From positions 479,001 to 543,000 of the forward strand of contig CAJNDS010002085.1 in assembly GCA_905221605.1 (NCBI GenBank): a stretch of 64,000 nt of DNA. The letters are read 5' to 3'. The DNA comes from Symbiodinium natans. Lineage: Eukaryota; Sar; Dinophyceae; Suessiales; Symbiodiniaceae. Shown here one piece after another: positions 44,071 to 52,631 of this stretch. A model generated the notes under the pieces. It saw nothing but the letters and a program-made list of their open reading frames with translations, was not told where the DNA came from and did not search any database. Numbering within the stretch: the stretch's first letter is position 1; each line of letters starts with the position of its first letter. The translations under genes were made by a program, and so were the position numbers.

Positions 44071-44360
44071 AAACCAAAAACAAAAAAAAAAAAAAAAAAA
44101 ACGGCTCACGGCCGCGCCTTGACATCCTCACATCATCCCACCCAACGAAGCCCCACTCGGCCAAAGAGGCCCAAGCCAAGCCATACCCTTGACATTCCCC
44201 CCCTCCCCGCCCACGCCCACTCAAACCTCGACCTCTTCTTGGCGTCAGGGTTGTCTAAAGTATGTCTAAAGTCTTAAAGGGCTCAGGAATGTTGAGGGGC
44301 AAGGGTTTTCGGGCTTTTGGTTTAGCTCGGGGCTTACAGCCCTCTTAAGCCCGAAACTTT

Positions 44361-44456
44361 GGGATGTTACTAATACAAAGTATAATTGGGGGGGGGGGGG
44401 GGGGGGGGGGTAATCTCATCCCATTTAAGGACTGTTAGGATAGCGGGGAACATCCC
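44361..44456. mobile_element. GGGATGTTCCC family element with internal poly-G
   Basis: The left end GGGATGTTACTAATACAAAG and right end AAGGACTGTTAGGATAGCGG GGAACATCCC are the family's terminal inverted repeats. A run of about 23 G lies in the middle. A near-complete 96-bp copy. Confidence 0.75.
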
Positions 44457-44469
44457 AACCTAAACTCTT

Positions 44470-44582
44470 GAGTTCGAGAAGCTCGTTGGGCCAACGCTTG
44501 CGCGGCTCGCTGCCGCGGGCGTGGCGGCGGCCCCCTGCTCGGAATGCAGCTGAAGGAACGGGGCCGTGCTGTAGCGATTGGG
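44470..44582 (-). CDS. exon-like island, unknown protein
   Basis: The minus strand reads NRYSTAPFLQLHSEQGAAAT then PAAASRASVGPTSFSN. It is very GC-rich. It lies between the TIR element and a TTTAGGG array. Confidence 0.35.
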
Positions 44583-45975
44583 CTTAGGGTTTAGGGTTTA
44601 GGGTTTAGGGTTTAGGGTTTCGGGTTTCGGGTTTAGGGTTTAGGGTTTAGGGTTTAGGTTTAGGGCTTGAGGGCCTCCGATGTGGCTCTGCCTTGCTGGG
44701 GTGGCCCAACTCAGCTTGGGGTACTCTTATACTACACGGCCCTTGCGGACCCAACCCCCCCCCAGACACAACAGTGTAGAACCAAAAATCTGCTACTCAA
44801 GTCTACAAAGGCCTAAACAGTGTAGAACCAAAATCTGCTGCTCAAGTCTAAGAAGGCCCAAACTAAACCACCAGCCCCTGCCGCCTGCGCCCGCGGCATC
44901 CATTTCAATCGCGGGCGCTTGTTCCGGTATGCCATGATGCAGATGATGGGATGCGTGGGAGTTTTGGGCCGTTTTGGGTGTTTGGGCTTGAGGGCTTCGC
45001 CCTAAACCCCAGAGTGCAGGGCTGCGGGTGTCTGGGGTCCAGGGTGGGTTTAGGGCTCAGGTCAAAGCCTTAAACAAGCAGCTGCAAGATGAGTCGTCTC
45101 TTTAAGGTGACTCAGGGAATATGAGCAAAGCTCTGAAAAACCCGAGTCCTTCCCCTTGCCCGTAAGTCCCTAAAATTTCAGCAGCAGCAAAGCCTGTGTG
45201 CGGGCGTGAGTTGCAAACTGAACCCCAAGGCCTCACCCACTGCCCGAAACAATGAAACACCCGAACAAAACACGCAATCCCCGACCCAAGCCCCAACGCC
45301 CCAACGAAGCCTTCCTAAACCCCCTCTCACCGTACCGTACACCCTAAACCCTAAACCCTAAACCCTAAACCTTAAATCCTAAACCAGACTCTCGGCTACC
45401 CTTACATAAGGCTTTGTGGTTTGTGGGTTAGGGTTTTAGGGCAGGGAGAATTGTAGGTACATGGGGCCGACTACTGAGATAGGTAGGCGGGGGAGAACAA
45501 CCCCCCTCAAATCTCTTTTAGTGTATGGCTTGCTGTTCTTTTTGTGTTTCTTCAAAGGCCCGAGACAGTGCCCATTGTTCCAACTTCACTTGGAGGATTC
45601 TGTAAACCGGGCCTCTTTTTGGGGTACCCCCACAACCCTGAACCCTACACCTACACCCTGAACCTTAGAACCCTAAACCCTAAAGCCTAAACCCCTAAAC
45701 CCCTAAACCCCTAAACCCCTAAACCCCTAAACCCCTAAACCCCTAAACCCCTAAACCCCTAAACCCCTAAACCCCTAAACCCCTAAACCCCTAAACCCCT
45801 AAAACCCTAAAACCCTAAACCCTAAACCCTAAACCCTGAACCCTAAACCCCTGAACCCTAAACCCTGAACCCTGAACCCCTGAACCCCTGAACCCCTGAA
45901 CCCTGAACCCTCACCCTAACCCTAAACCCAAAACCCAAAACCCTAAACCCTAAACCTCGAACCCCGAACCCTGAG

Positions 45976-46046
45976 GTGGCTGCCCTGGAGCCGCTCAGCC
46001 ACCTTGCCTCGGGGCGCCCCCCGAAGGAACTGCGGGAGTTTCCCAT
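45976..46046 (+). CDS. exon-like island, unknown protein
   Basis: After CTGAG the plus frame reads VAALEPLSHLASGRPPKELR EFPI. It is flanked by CCCTGAA and TTTAGGG arrays. Confidence 0.35.
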
Positions 46047-46402
46047 AGGGGGGAGGGGGGGGGGTATTAGGGTTTAGGGTTTAGGGTTTAGGGTTTAGGG
46101 ATTGAGGGTTTAGGGTTTAGGGCTTAGGGTTTAGGGCGCCGGATAAAATGTCGGAGACACGACGGCTGCAGGGGTCAGATGAGTTGAGGGTTTAGGGTTC
46201 AGACAGGTCTTCGGTTTTTTTGCTTGTGCCAAGCCAAGGTCGTGGAGGCTTGGGCTTGGGTGGGCGAGGAGTGGTTTGCAAGATAAACCCTAAACCCTAA
46301 ACCCTAGTTAAATCCTAAAACCCAAAACCCTAGACTTCGTGCAACAAGTCGGACAACGAAAGCCTGACACCTCTCGACTGTATGCAAAGCCGTCGACAGC
46401 AC

Positions 46403-46604
46403 TACTTAGAGGTTCTTGGTACTTCCAACCCAACTACAACTGTACTTATTAAGCAATAATAACCATACCAGGGTTTAGGGTTTAGGGTTAGGGTTTGGGG
46501 TACTTATAACCCACTTATAAGCCCTGTAAGTGCCATAACCTGGTTATAATTGGGTTATAAGTACAGTTATATTTGGGTGATTAAGTACCATGAACCTCCA
46601 AGTA
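46403..46604. mobile_element. 202-bp TIR element enclosing telomere-like repeats
   Basis: The left end TACTTAGAGGTTCTTGGTAC TTCC and right end GTACCATGAACCTCCAAGTA are inverted repeats extending about 44 bp with scattered mismatches (inner words AACTGTAC and GTACAGTT). Four TTTAGGG-type units sit in the interior at 46470-46500. Right-end fragments of the same family occur at window positions 6-27 and near 42187-42200. Confidence 0.75.
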
Positions 46605-46898
46605 GGGCATCACGAACGCTTTGGGACTCCCCTTCCCTATCACGTGGAAGGGTGTTGAGTGGATTTTTTGTCAGACAGATGACATTCGATAACCCAAAAC
46701 CCTAAACCCTTTTTTGCAACTGTAAACCCTAAACCCTAAACCCTAAGTCCTAAACCCTCAACCCTAAACCCTAAACCCTACAGGACAGGAATATTGGTGT
46801 TGAAGAAGCTCTGCTGCTGTTCATCTTTAGGGTTGCTCGTGCAACCGAATATTCAAGAGCACCTTCTAAAACCACGTTTTAACTGTCTTAGCTAAGTC

Positions 46899-46986
46899 TT
46901 AGCTGTCCAGTATCCTAGGGGAACCACACGCTAAGCTTTGGGATGATATAGGGATTACAACCTCCCCAAGAAAGTTCAAGGTTACC
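46899..46986. mobile_element. repeat family D, full copy
   Basis: TTAGCTGTCCAG, CTAGGGGAACC, TTTGGGATGATATAGGGATT, CCCCAAGAAAGTTCAAGGTT ACC. The same landmarks occur in the same order at 52458-52549. A CCCTAAA array starts immediately after its end. Confidence 0.7.
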
Positions 46987-47107
46987 CCTAAACCCTAAAC
47001 CCTAAACCCTAAACCCCAAACCCTTTGAACACGGGGCTTGCTGAATCCCTAAACCCTAAACCCTAAACCCTAAACCCTAAACCCTAAACCCTAAACCCTA
47101 AACGCCT

Positions 47108-47202
47108 ACTACGAAGTAACTGTTGGCCAGCAGGCAGTTGAGGTGATGGAAGCCCGGGCCCTCTTTGATGAGGGTGAGGATCCGCTCCCGATCCTCTTCG
47201 CG
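47108..47202 (-). CDS. exon-like island, unknown protein
   Basis: The minus strand reads REEDRERILTLIKEGPGFHH then LNCLLANSYFVV, between a TTTAGGG array and a CCCTAAA array. One of the best islands. It may belong to the same minus-strand gene as 44470 and 42406. Confidence 0.5.
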
Positions 47203-47769
47203 GGGTTTAGGGTTTAGGGTTTAGGGTTTAGGGTTTAGGGTTTCGGGTTTGGGGTTAGGGTTTAGGTTTTTTTGCCACCCGTCTAGCCATGCTAGGGTTT
47301 AAGGTTAGGGTTTGGGGTTTTAGGGTTGGGGTTTAGGGTTAGGGTTTGGGGTTTTGGGTTTGGAGCAGGCGTTGGGGCTTTTGTAGGCCTCCAGATGGTG
47401 GGAGCTTGTACGGCCTTGGGGCTTCAGAGCTTTCGGGATTGGGGTGTTGGGGTGAGTAGGATTTTGTGTTAGGGCTGGGGCACTTTCCGGGATTGTCGGG
47501 CTTGGTGTTTAGGGTCGTAAACCCTAACCCTAAACCCGAAGCCCTAAGCCCTAAGCCCTAAGCCACGCAGAAGGGAGGCTGCAAATGGCGACATGGTGGA
47601 TGAAAATAGTGTTTTTATAATTATTCAAACATATGGCTGAGTCATGAGGGTCATGAGGGTTAGAAGTGAAGCCACAAGTAGGGCGAACCCTATTGCCGGT
47701 TGCTTCTAAGCTAGGACCTTCAGGTAAGCTGCAACCCCAAACCCTAAATTGAACCCTAAACCGTAAACC

Positions 47770-48133
47770 CTAAACCCTATGTAGGGCGGACTCCCTGGCT
47801 TGGGCTTTCGGGGCTGTGGTTCGATTCCTGGCGTGGTTCCGGGGGGGCCCATAGAAGATCTCGATGTCAGACGACAGGGCACCACTGGGGGTGCTGGCTC
47901 CCGTCCTTGATTCCAGGCCCTGCTCCGGTTCTTTTGCTTCGTGCACAGGGGTCGCTCCCGCAGAGGCACGAGATAACCCTGAGGCCTCCAACGGCCGTAG
48001 GCAAAGCCTGCTCAGCATGTGTAGCCTGCTTGGCTTGCCTGGAGGGTTTAAGGTCTCGCGACGTTAGCAACAAGGCAACCCGCACCCTCCCAAAATCGGC
48101 ACTGTACCAGCTTTTCACCGGAGAATCCGACAC
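47770..48133 (-). CDS. coding-like region, unknown protein
   Basis: The minus strand from about 48018 reads GATPVHEAKEPEQGLESRTG, ASTPSGALSSDIEIFYGPPR and NRTTAPKAQARESAL, then meets a CCCTAAA array. An upstream overlapping frame (48133) reads YSADFGRVRVALLLTSRDLK. Two exons in different frames are likely. No family is recognised. Confidence 0.35.
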
Positions 48134-48500
48134 TACGGGACAATACGCAGGCTTGTCGCGAACTTAAAAGACTTGCGAGAGGCCTCATTCCGTCCTGCAA
48201 AACATGTAGTCTAAAGGCCTTACGTAGTCTTAGAATTAGCATGCCGTTCAACCACCCAAAAAAGTACCACCAGGGTTCAACAAGTAGGAAGAGAGGTGGA
48301 ATTTTCAAAAGTATGCCCACATGGTACCTGGTACATGTACCAGAGACAAACTTGGGTACTGTTTCTTGCTTCGTTTGAGCCCTTCCCGAATTACTGAGAC
48401 TGCCTCTTCGGATTCAGGACTTAGGGGCGGAGGGTGTAGGGATCATATGATCATATATGACACTGAAAAAGAATGAGCGTTGGCAACTAGCGGGGGCGGA

Positions 48501-49940
48501 TTAGTTGTGCTGTTCAACGGACTCGCTGTCCTCAGAGGACTCGTAGGAAGCAGAGTCGAAACTCCCCTTCGCTGCGCGAACATCGGCCAATTCCTTGCAC
48601 AGGCGAAACAAGGAAAGCGCAAAAGCGGACGCCAGGCACACAAGCAAGAAGATGAAGACAGACTTCCATCCCAAGCGATCGCTGAGCATGCCCACCACGT
48701 ACTGCCCAACGGCAGCGCCCACTGCCCCAGTGCCATTGATGACCCCGGTCACTGTGGAGGTGGCCCGCTTTCCCTCAAGGCTCGGATGCTTGCCCAAGTC
48801 CACGGACACGGCTGAGGTCAAGGAATCCGCGGGTCCCCCCTGCAGGATGCCACAAAAGAAGATGGCCCACTTGATAACACCTGGGTCGTCCGAGAAACGC
48901 AGGACGCCCATAGGTAGAAGCGAGATCAGCAGAAAGCTGCTCACGATGGGGCTTCTCATTGGCATTCCTGCGTAGCGGCTTGTGATGTCACTGGCCAGCC
49001 CAGCAAGAATGGCGCCGACAATGAACCCCACGTCGAACCTAGCGGACATCAAGCTGGCTAAAGATTTGTCGACACCAATTCCCTTACTGAGATAGAAGGG
49101 CAGCCACAAGAAGAGGGCGTAATTCACGAGCTTGAGGAACATGTAGCTGAAGGAGTACTGCAGCAGGCCGGGAATACAAAGGATCTGGCCAAGGCTTGCA
49201 GAATCTCCGGCCACTTCTTGGTCCACCGCCGCCTGAGGAAGGGCCTCTTCATGCTGCCAGTGTAGCGAAAAAGGTGGTGGGGCACTACGCAGGAAGACCA
49301 TGTTGACTATGGCCCAAAAGGCCGTGCAGCTTGCCATGACCCACAAGATCGCGTACCACTCAGCGTGGTCTAGAAGCGCCGACGTCACATGCAGGCCGAA
49401 GATATCACCAACGTTGCAGTTTGTGGCCCAAAGCCCCATGATGAGACCTCGGCCGTCTTGAGGGAACCAGCTTCCCATGATGGCCACTGTTGAGGTCCAA
49501 CCTGTGGCTTGAGCAAAGCCCTCGAGGATCCGAACGAAAACCCACGTGAAATAGCATCCTCCTTCTCCGCCACAGCCGCTCGCACCCATGAACCCCTCGA
49601 TGACCGGCAGCAGTGCACAGCAGAACATGCCCCAAACCAGGGCCCTCTTCGGACGTACGTAGTCAGCAAAGCGGCCACACGCGAACTGGCCAATGGCATA
49701 TGCGAACAAATAGCCGGTCGACATCACGCCCAGCTTTGTCGCCGTAAACCCAGCCTCATCTGTCATTGAGGACGCCACCCCCGCAAACGCAATTCGCTGG
49801 GCGTGATACATGACATAGGACATGTAGGTAAGGAAGGCGATGAGGAGCATTCGAGCATCCGTGGTGCAGGAGCACCTGGCCCTCTCCTTCTCAGACTGAT
49901 TCGCGCCGCCATAGATGAAGTCTTGGACCCTGGCCAGCAT
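48501..49940 (-). CDS. MFS transporter, SLC37/glycerol-3-phosphate transporter-like
   Basis: An intronless frame of 479 residues runs from ATG 49940 (MLARVQDFIYGGANQSEKER) to TAA 48501. The frame extends 11 codons further to a TTG, and a stop lies upstream at 49995-49997, so this ATG is the first usable one. About twelve hydrophobic segments are visible. Family-like stretches are TYMSYVMYHAQRIAFAGVAS (TM1), YLFAYAIGQFACGRFADYVR (TM2 and the G-R-F-A-D loop signature), GWTSTVAIMGSWFPQDGRGL and GPADSLTSAVSVDLGKHPSL. This matches organophosphate:phosphate antiporters such as SLC37 or GlpT, which exchange sugar phosphate or glycerol-3-phosphate for phosphate. The substrate is not proven. The central loop at about residues 230-260 and the tail (SYESSEDSESVEQHN) are hydrophilic. 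It is the only long intact intronless gene here, suggesting an mRNA-derived copy, but no leader relict is visible upstream. Confidence 0.88.
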   Translation of the reverse strand: MLARVQDFIYGGANQSEKERARCSCTTDARMLLIAFLTYMSYVMYHAQRIAFAGVASSMTDEAGFTATKLGVMSTGYLFAYAIGQFACGRFADYVRPKRALVWGMFCCALLPVIEGFMGASGCGGEGGCYFTWVFVRILEGFAQATGWTSTVAIMGSWFPQDGRGLIMGLWATNCNVGDIFGLHVTSALLDHAEWYAILWVMASCTAFWAIVNMVFLRSAPPPFSLHWQHEEALPQAAVDQEVAGDSASLGQILCIPGLLQYSFSYMFLKLVNYALFLWLPFYLSKGIGVDKSLASLMSARFDVGFIVGAILAGLASDITSRYAGMPMRSPIVSSFLLISLLPMGVLRFSDDPGVIKWAIFFCGILQGGPADSLTSAVSVDLGKHPSLEGKRATSTVTGVINGTGAVGAAVGQYVVGMLSDRLGWKSVFIFLLVCLASAFALSLFRLCKELADVRAAKGSFDSASYESSEDSESVEQHN

Positions 49941-50403
49941 CTCAGCGCCTCCTACAGAGTGCCTCCGATGCAAGGCTGCAAGCCAGAATGCCGGCTAACA
50001 TGCACTTCGTATCACTTCGTTGCATCCCGTTGTTCCCGAAACCCTAAACCCGAAAAACTCCTAACCCTCTCGGCATACTTCTGGCTCAAGGACCAGCCCC
50101 AGTCGCTTAGGGCGTAAAAAGGCTTCACATGCGACCACTGACGGCTCGAACAACCCTGAAAGGCTGGATCCATGGTTTAGGGTTTGGGGTGTAGGGGTTT
50201 AGGGTTTAGGGTTGGGGTGTAGGGTTTCGGGCGCGTTTTGCCAACCGAAGTCGAGGGCTTTGGGGGGTTTAGGGTTCGGGCTTGCAGCAGCACTCTCACT
50301 CGGGTGCCCCCATCCGGACGGTTGAGGATTTTTCGGGTTTCGGGTTTCGGGTAGGGTTTTCGGGCTTAGGGTTTTGGGGGGTTGACCCCTCCCCAATCCA
50401 ACG

Positions 50404-50470
50404 CCTGGCCTCGGGGACAGATGCCTCGGCCTGCGGCGAACTGCGTTGGTAGCCTTAGACCCTTTGACCC
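50404..50470 (-). CDS. short exon-like island
   Basis: The minus strand reads GYQRSSPQAEASVPEARRWI GE in unique sequence between arrays. Low-moderate confidence, no family. Confidence 0.25.
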
Positions 50471-51204
50471 GAAACCCTGAAACCCTCAGCCCGAAGCCCT
50501 AAAACCTTCACTTCAACCCTTACATGCCACAATACTGCTTCATGCGGAGGCCTACTATGAAAGTGCGCGCGCGAGGGGCCTTGCTTCGAAACAGCGCCCT
50601 GGACATTTAAAAGGTGACGTGTGCATGGGGCGGGGTGTCAAACGATGCCAAGCATCATGCGTTAGGCAGAAACGATGTCCTGGGTATAGGACTGCTCCGT
50701 GCTGCAAACAGAAAGCCTATGCGAGGCCTCGGGTGCAAAAAGCAAGCACAGCAACGGATAACAGCACGAAGACACTAGATTTTCGAAACCGTACATCAGG
50801 GTCCCCAGGAGAATATGAGTAATTACCCAAAGTAACTCCTCGCATTGACTCATCGCCCTACTGCTTCTGTATCCTCGTGGGGTTCTACGGATTAAGCTAT
50901 GGCCCCTTAATTTGGGTCTTACATATAATATGTACATGTATGGGACTGTATGGGTGTAAACAAACAAACAAACAAACCAACAAACAAACAAACATTTGAC
51001 TTTGACGCTTTGCGTAGTCTGTGCTACAGTGAGCATAGCCCAGCATTCGCGTTACCATGTCACAACAGAGGTGAACTTCTTCGGCATAAAGAGCTTAATT
51101 GAGCGGAGGAGCGATGTGAAAATCTGCATCCGAGCCCTGAACACCTAAACCAGGAATATATGGAAGTCGTATGTCTTCACGGCAAAATAAGTAAGCTCAA
51201 ATTT

Positions 51205-51266
51205 GGGATGTCCCCCCTGATACTAACAGTCCCATTAAGGACTGCTAGCATAAGGGGGAACATCCC
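51205..51266. mobile_element. GGGATGTTCCC family, complete 62-bp copy
   Basis: The left end GGGATGTCCCCCCTGATACT AACAGTCC and the right end GGACTGCTAGCATAAGGGGG AACATCCC are inverted repeats over the whole length, with six central bases. It would fold into a single hairpin. This is the best reference copy of the family. Confidence 0.85.
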
Positions 51267-51837
51267 TGGTTCAAATCGCCACGACATGAACCCAACAACG
51301 ACCAAACAAACTCCCAAGGAGGCCACCAAAGGCATCCGCCCAAAACCTTCACGCCCAAAACTCCGGAGAAACCCTAAATCCTAAACCCTTGCTACACTAT
51401 CTATCGCACCGAAAACCTGAGCCTTTTTTCCCCTCCCTCAAATTCGAGCCCCTGCCTGCTGCACCTTCACTGCGCCAAGAGCCGCCCAGACCTGCATTGG
51501 GGTTTAGGGTTGAGGGTTTCGGGTCTAGAGCTTTAGGGTTGTGTCTCGGGGGTATAGGGTTTAGGGTTTTTGGGGGCTTTCTGGGAACTTTAGGGCTTTC
51601 GCAGCTTCTCGGGGCTTGTAGGGGCTTTTTCGGACAAGTTAGGTCATAAGTTAGGCAGCTTAGGGCCTCTGATTTCCCCCCCAAGCCCCAAACTTCGTGT
51701 GTAAACCCTAAACCCTAAACCCTTTTGCAGCTGGACTCCTTGCCCCTAAACCCTAAACCCTAAACCCTAAACCCCAAACCCTAAACCTTAAGCACGAGGC
51801 CTCGCTCACGCCGCCGCTTAGCAAAGCGCCCCGGAAG

Positions 51838-51886
51838 TCGGCCGCCTCCTGTGGAGGCATGGCGATGACCACCTCCTGCGAGCAGG
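51838..51886 (-). CDS. exon-like island with GT donor
   Basis: The minus strand reads QEVVIAMPPQEAADFRGALL SGG, followed by GTGAGCGAGG, a GT donor. A TTTAGGG array is adjacent upstream. Confidence 0.4.
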
Positions 51887-52139
51887 GTTTAGGGTTTAGG
51901 GTTTAGGGTTCAGGGTTTAGGGATGTTTAGGGTTTAGGGTTTAGGGCTTAGGGCTTAGGGCTTAGGGCTTAGGGTTTAGGGTTTAGGGGGGTTTTGGGAC
52001 TTCGGCTGCTGCAAAGCTTTGGGGTTCCGGATACAATCATGGAAATGGCCTGAAGACTCGGTGAAGTTGCCACTCAGTCATCGCCATCTCATTCTAAACC
52101 CTCGGCGGCTGACATGTTTTCTGAAGTGGTTTCAAATGG

Positions 52140-52257
52140 TCTGGACAGGGTCTGGGCAAGTCTTAAGAAACAATGAACCAATCGGGGAACCCAGCTGACG
52201 GTTTAGCCGCCCGATATGTACACAAATGCGGTTGGCCATCCTCAAGTCGGGTCCCGG
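52140..52257 (-). CDS. possible exon downstream of a family B element
   Basis: Directly after the family B copy (minus sense, ending GACCGAG) the minus strand reads VPGPDLRMANRICVHIGRLN then RQLGSPIGSLFLKTC. It is open and protein-like, which would make the element an intron here. Confidence 0.3.
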
Positions 52258-52268
52258 AACCTCGGTCA

Positions 52269-52367
52269 TTGTTGGGGTGATATTATTAAACATTCAATTC
52301 TTGCTATTCCTTATTGGGTTTTAAGTACCCTTAAAAAGGTAAAAATGCTACCCAACCATGGCCAAAG
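52269..52367 (-). mobile_element. introner-like family B copy
   Basis: CTTGCTATTCCTTATTGGGT TTTAAGTACCCTTAAAAAGG and GCTACCCAACCATGGCCAAA G match 41161-41258 and the ATPase first intron. The orientation is the same as in the ATPase. Confidence 0.75.
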
Positions 52368-52457
52368 GAACGAAGCCCCTCAAAAAAAGTATCTTTGTTC
52401 GGCTGCCCTCTCTTCGGCTCGATGGGCGAAGCCGCTGTGCCTTGTCGAGCACTCACC

Positions 52458-52549
52458 TTAGCTGTCCAGCTAACCTGGGGGGAATTCTTGGTTAACCTTT
52501 GGGATTCATAAGGGAATGATACTACCCCAGAAAGGTTATAAAGGTTACC
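52458..52549. mobile_element. repeat family D, full copy
   Basis: TTAGCTGTCCAG, GGGGGGAATTCTTGGTTAAC CTTTGGGATTCATAAGGG, CCCCAGAAAGGTTATAAAGG TTACC. A CCCTAAA array starts ten bases after it, as at 46986. Confidence 0.7.
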
Positions 52550-52631
52550 TACTCTACTACACCCTAAACCCTAAACCCTAAACCCTAAACCCTAAACCCT
52601 AAACCCTAAACCCTAAACCCAGACACAATGG

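Larger units (their letters stand above)
37870..47100. repeat. large tract of telomere-like arrays and variants
   Basis: Best arrays: 38559-38656 (14 TTTAGGG), 39285-39371, 39685-39747, 40612-40722, 40808-40935, 41365-41530 (TTTAGGG changing to TTTGGGG), 42315-42395, 45340-45375, 45670-45960 (CCCCTAAA then CCCTAAA and CCCTGAA) and 47047-47102. Variant-only arrays: 39090-39215 (CCCTAAAA), 39868-39972 (TTTCAGGG) and 43430-43830 (TCTTAGGG). Islands and elements inside the tract are listed separately. Other spacers of 100-300 bp show nothing I can support. Confidence 0.9.
50040..52620. repeat. telomere-like arrays and variants
   Basis: Best arrays at 51880-51990 (TTTAGGG and CTTAGGG), 51745-51790 and 52558-52620 (nine CCCTAAA). 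The stretch 50470-51200 is unique sequence with an (AAAC)n run at 50960-50993 and no recognised gene. Confidence 0.85.

Noticed and set aside
47811-47850. tRNA-like T-loop (GTGGTTCGATTCCTGGC)
   Set aside because: No acceptor or anticodon stem can be formed with the neighbouring sequence. It lies in a coding-like region of the other strand.
50075-50090. Possible spliced-leader relict (CTTCTGGCTCAAG)
   Set aside because: Only the last 12 bases fit with a mismatch, the upstream bases do not match, and no gene follows on that strand.
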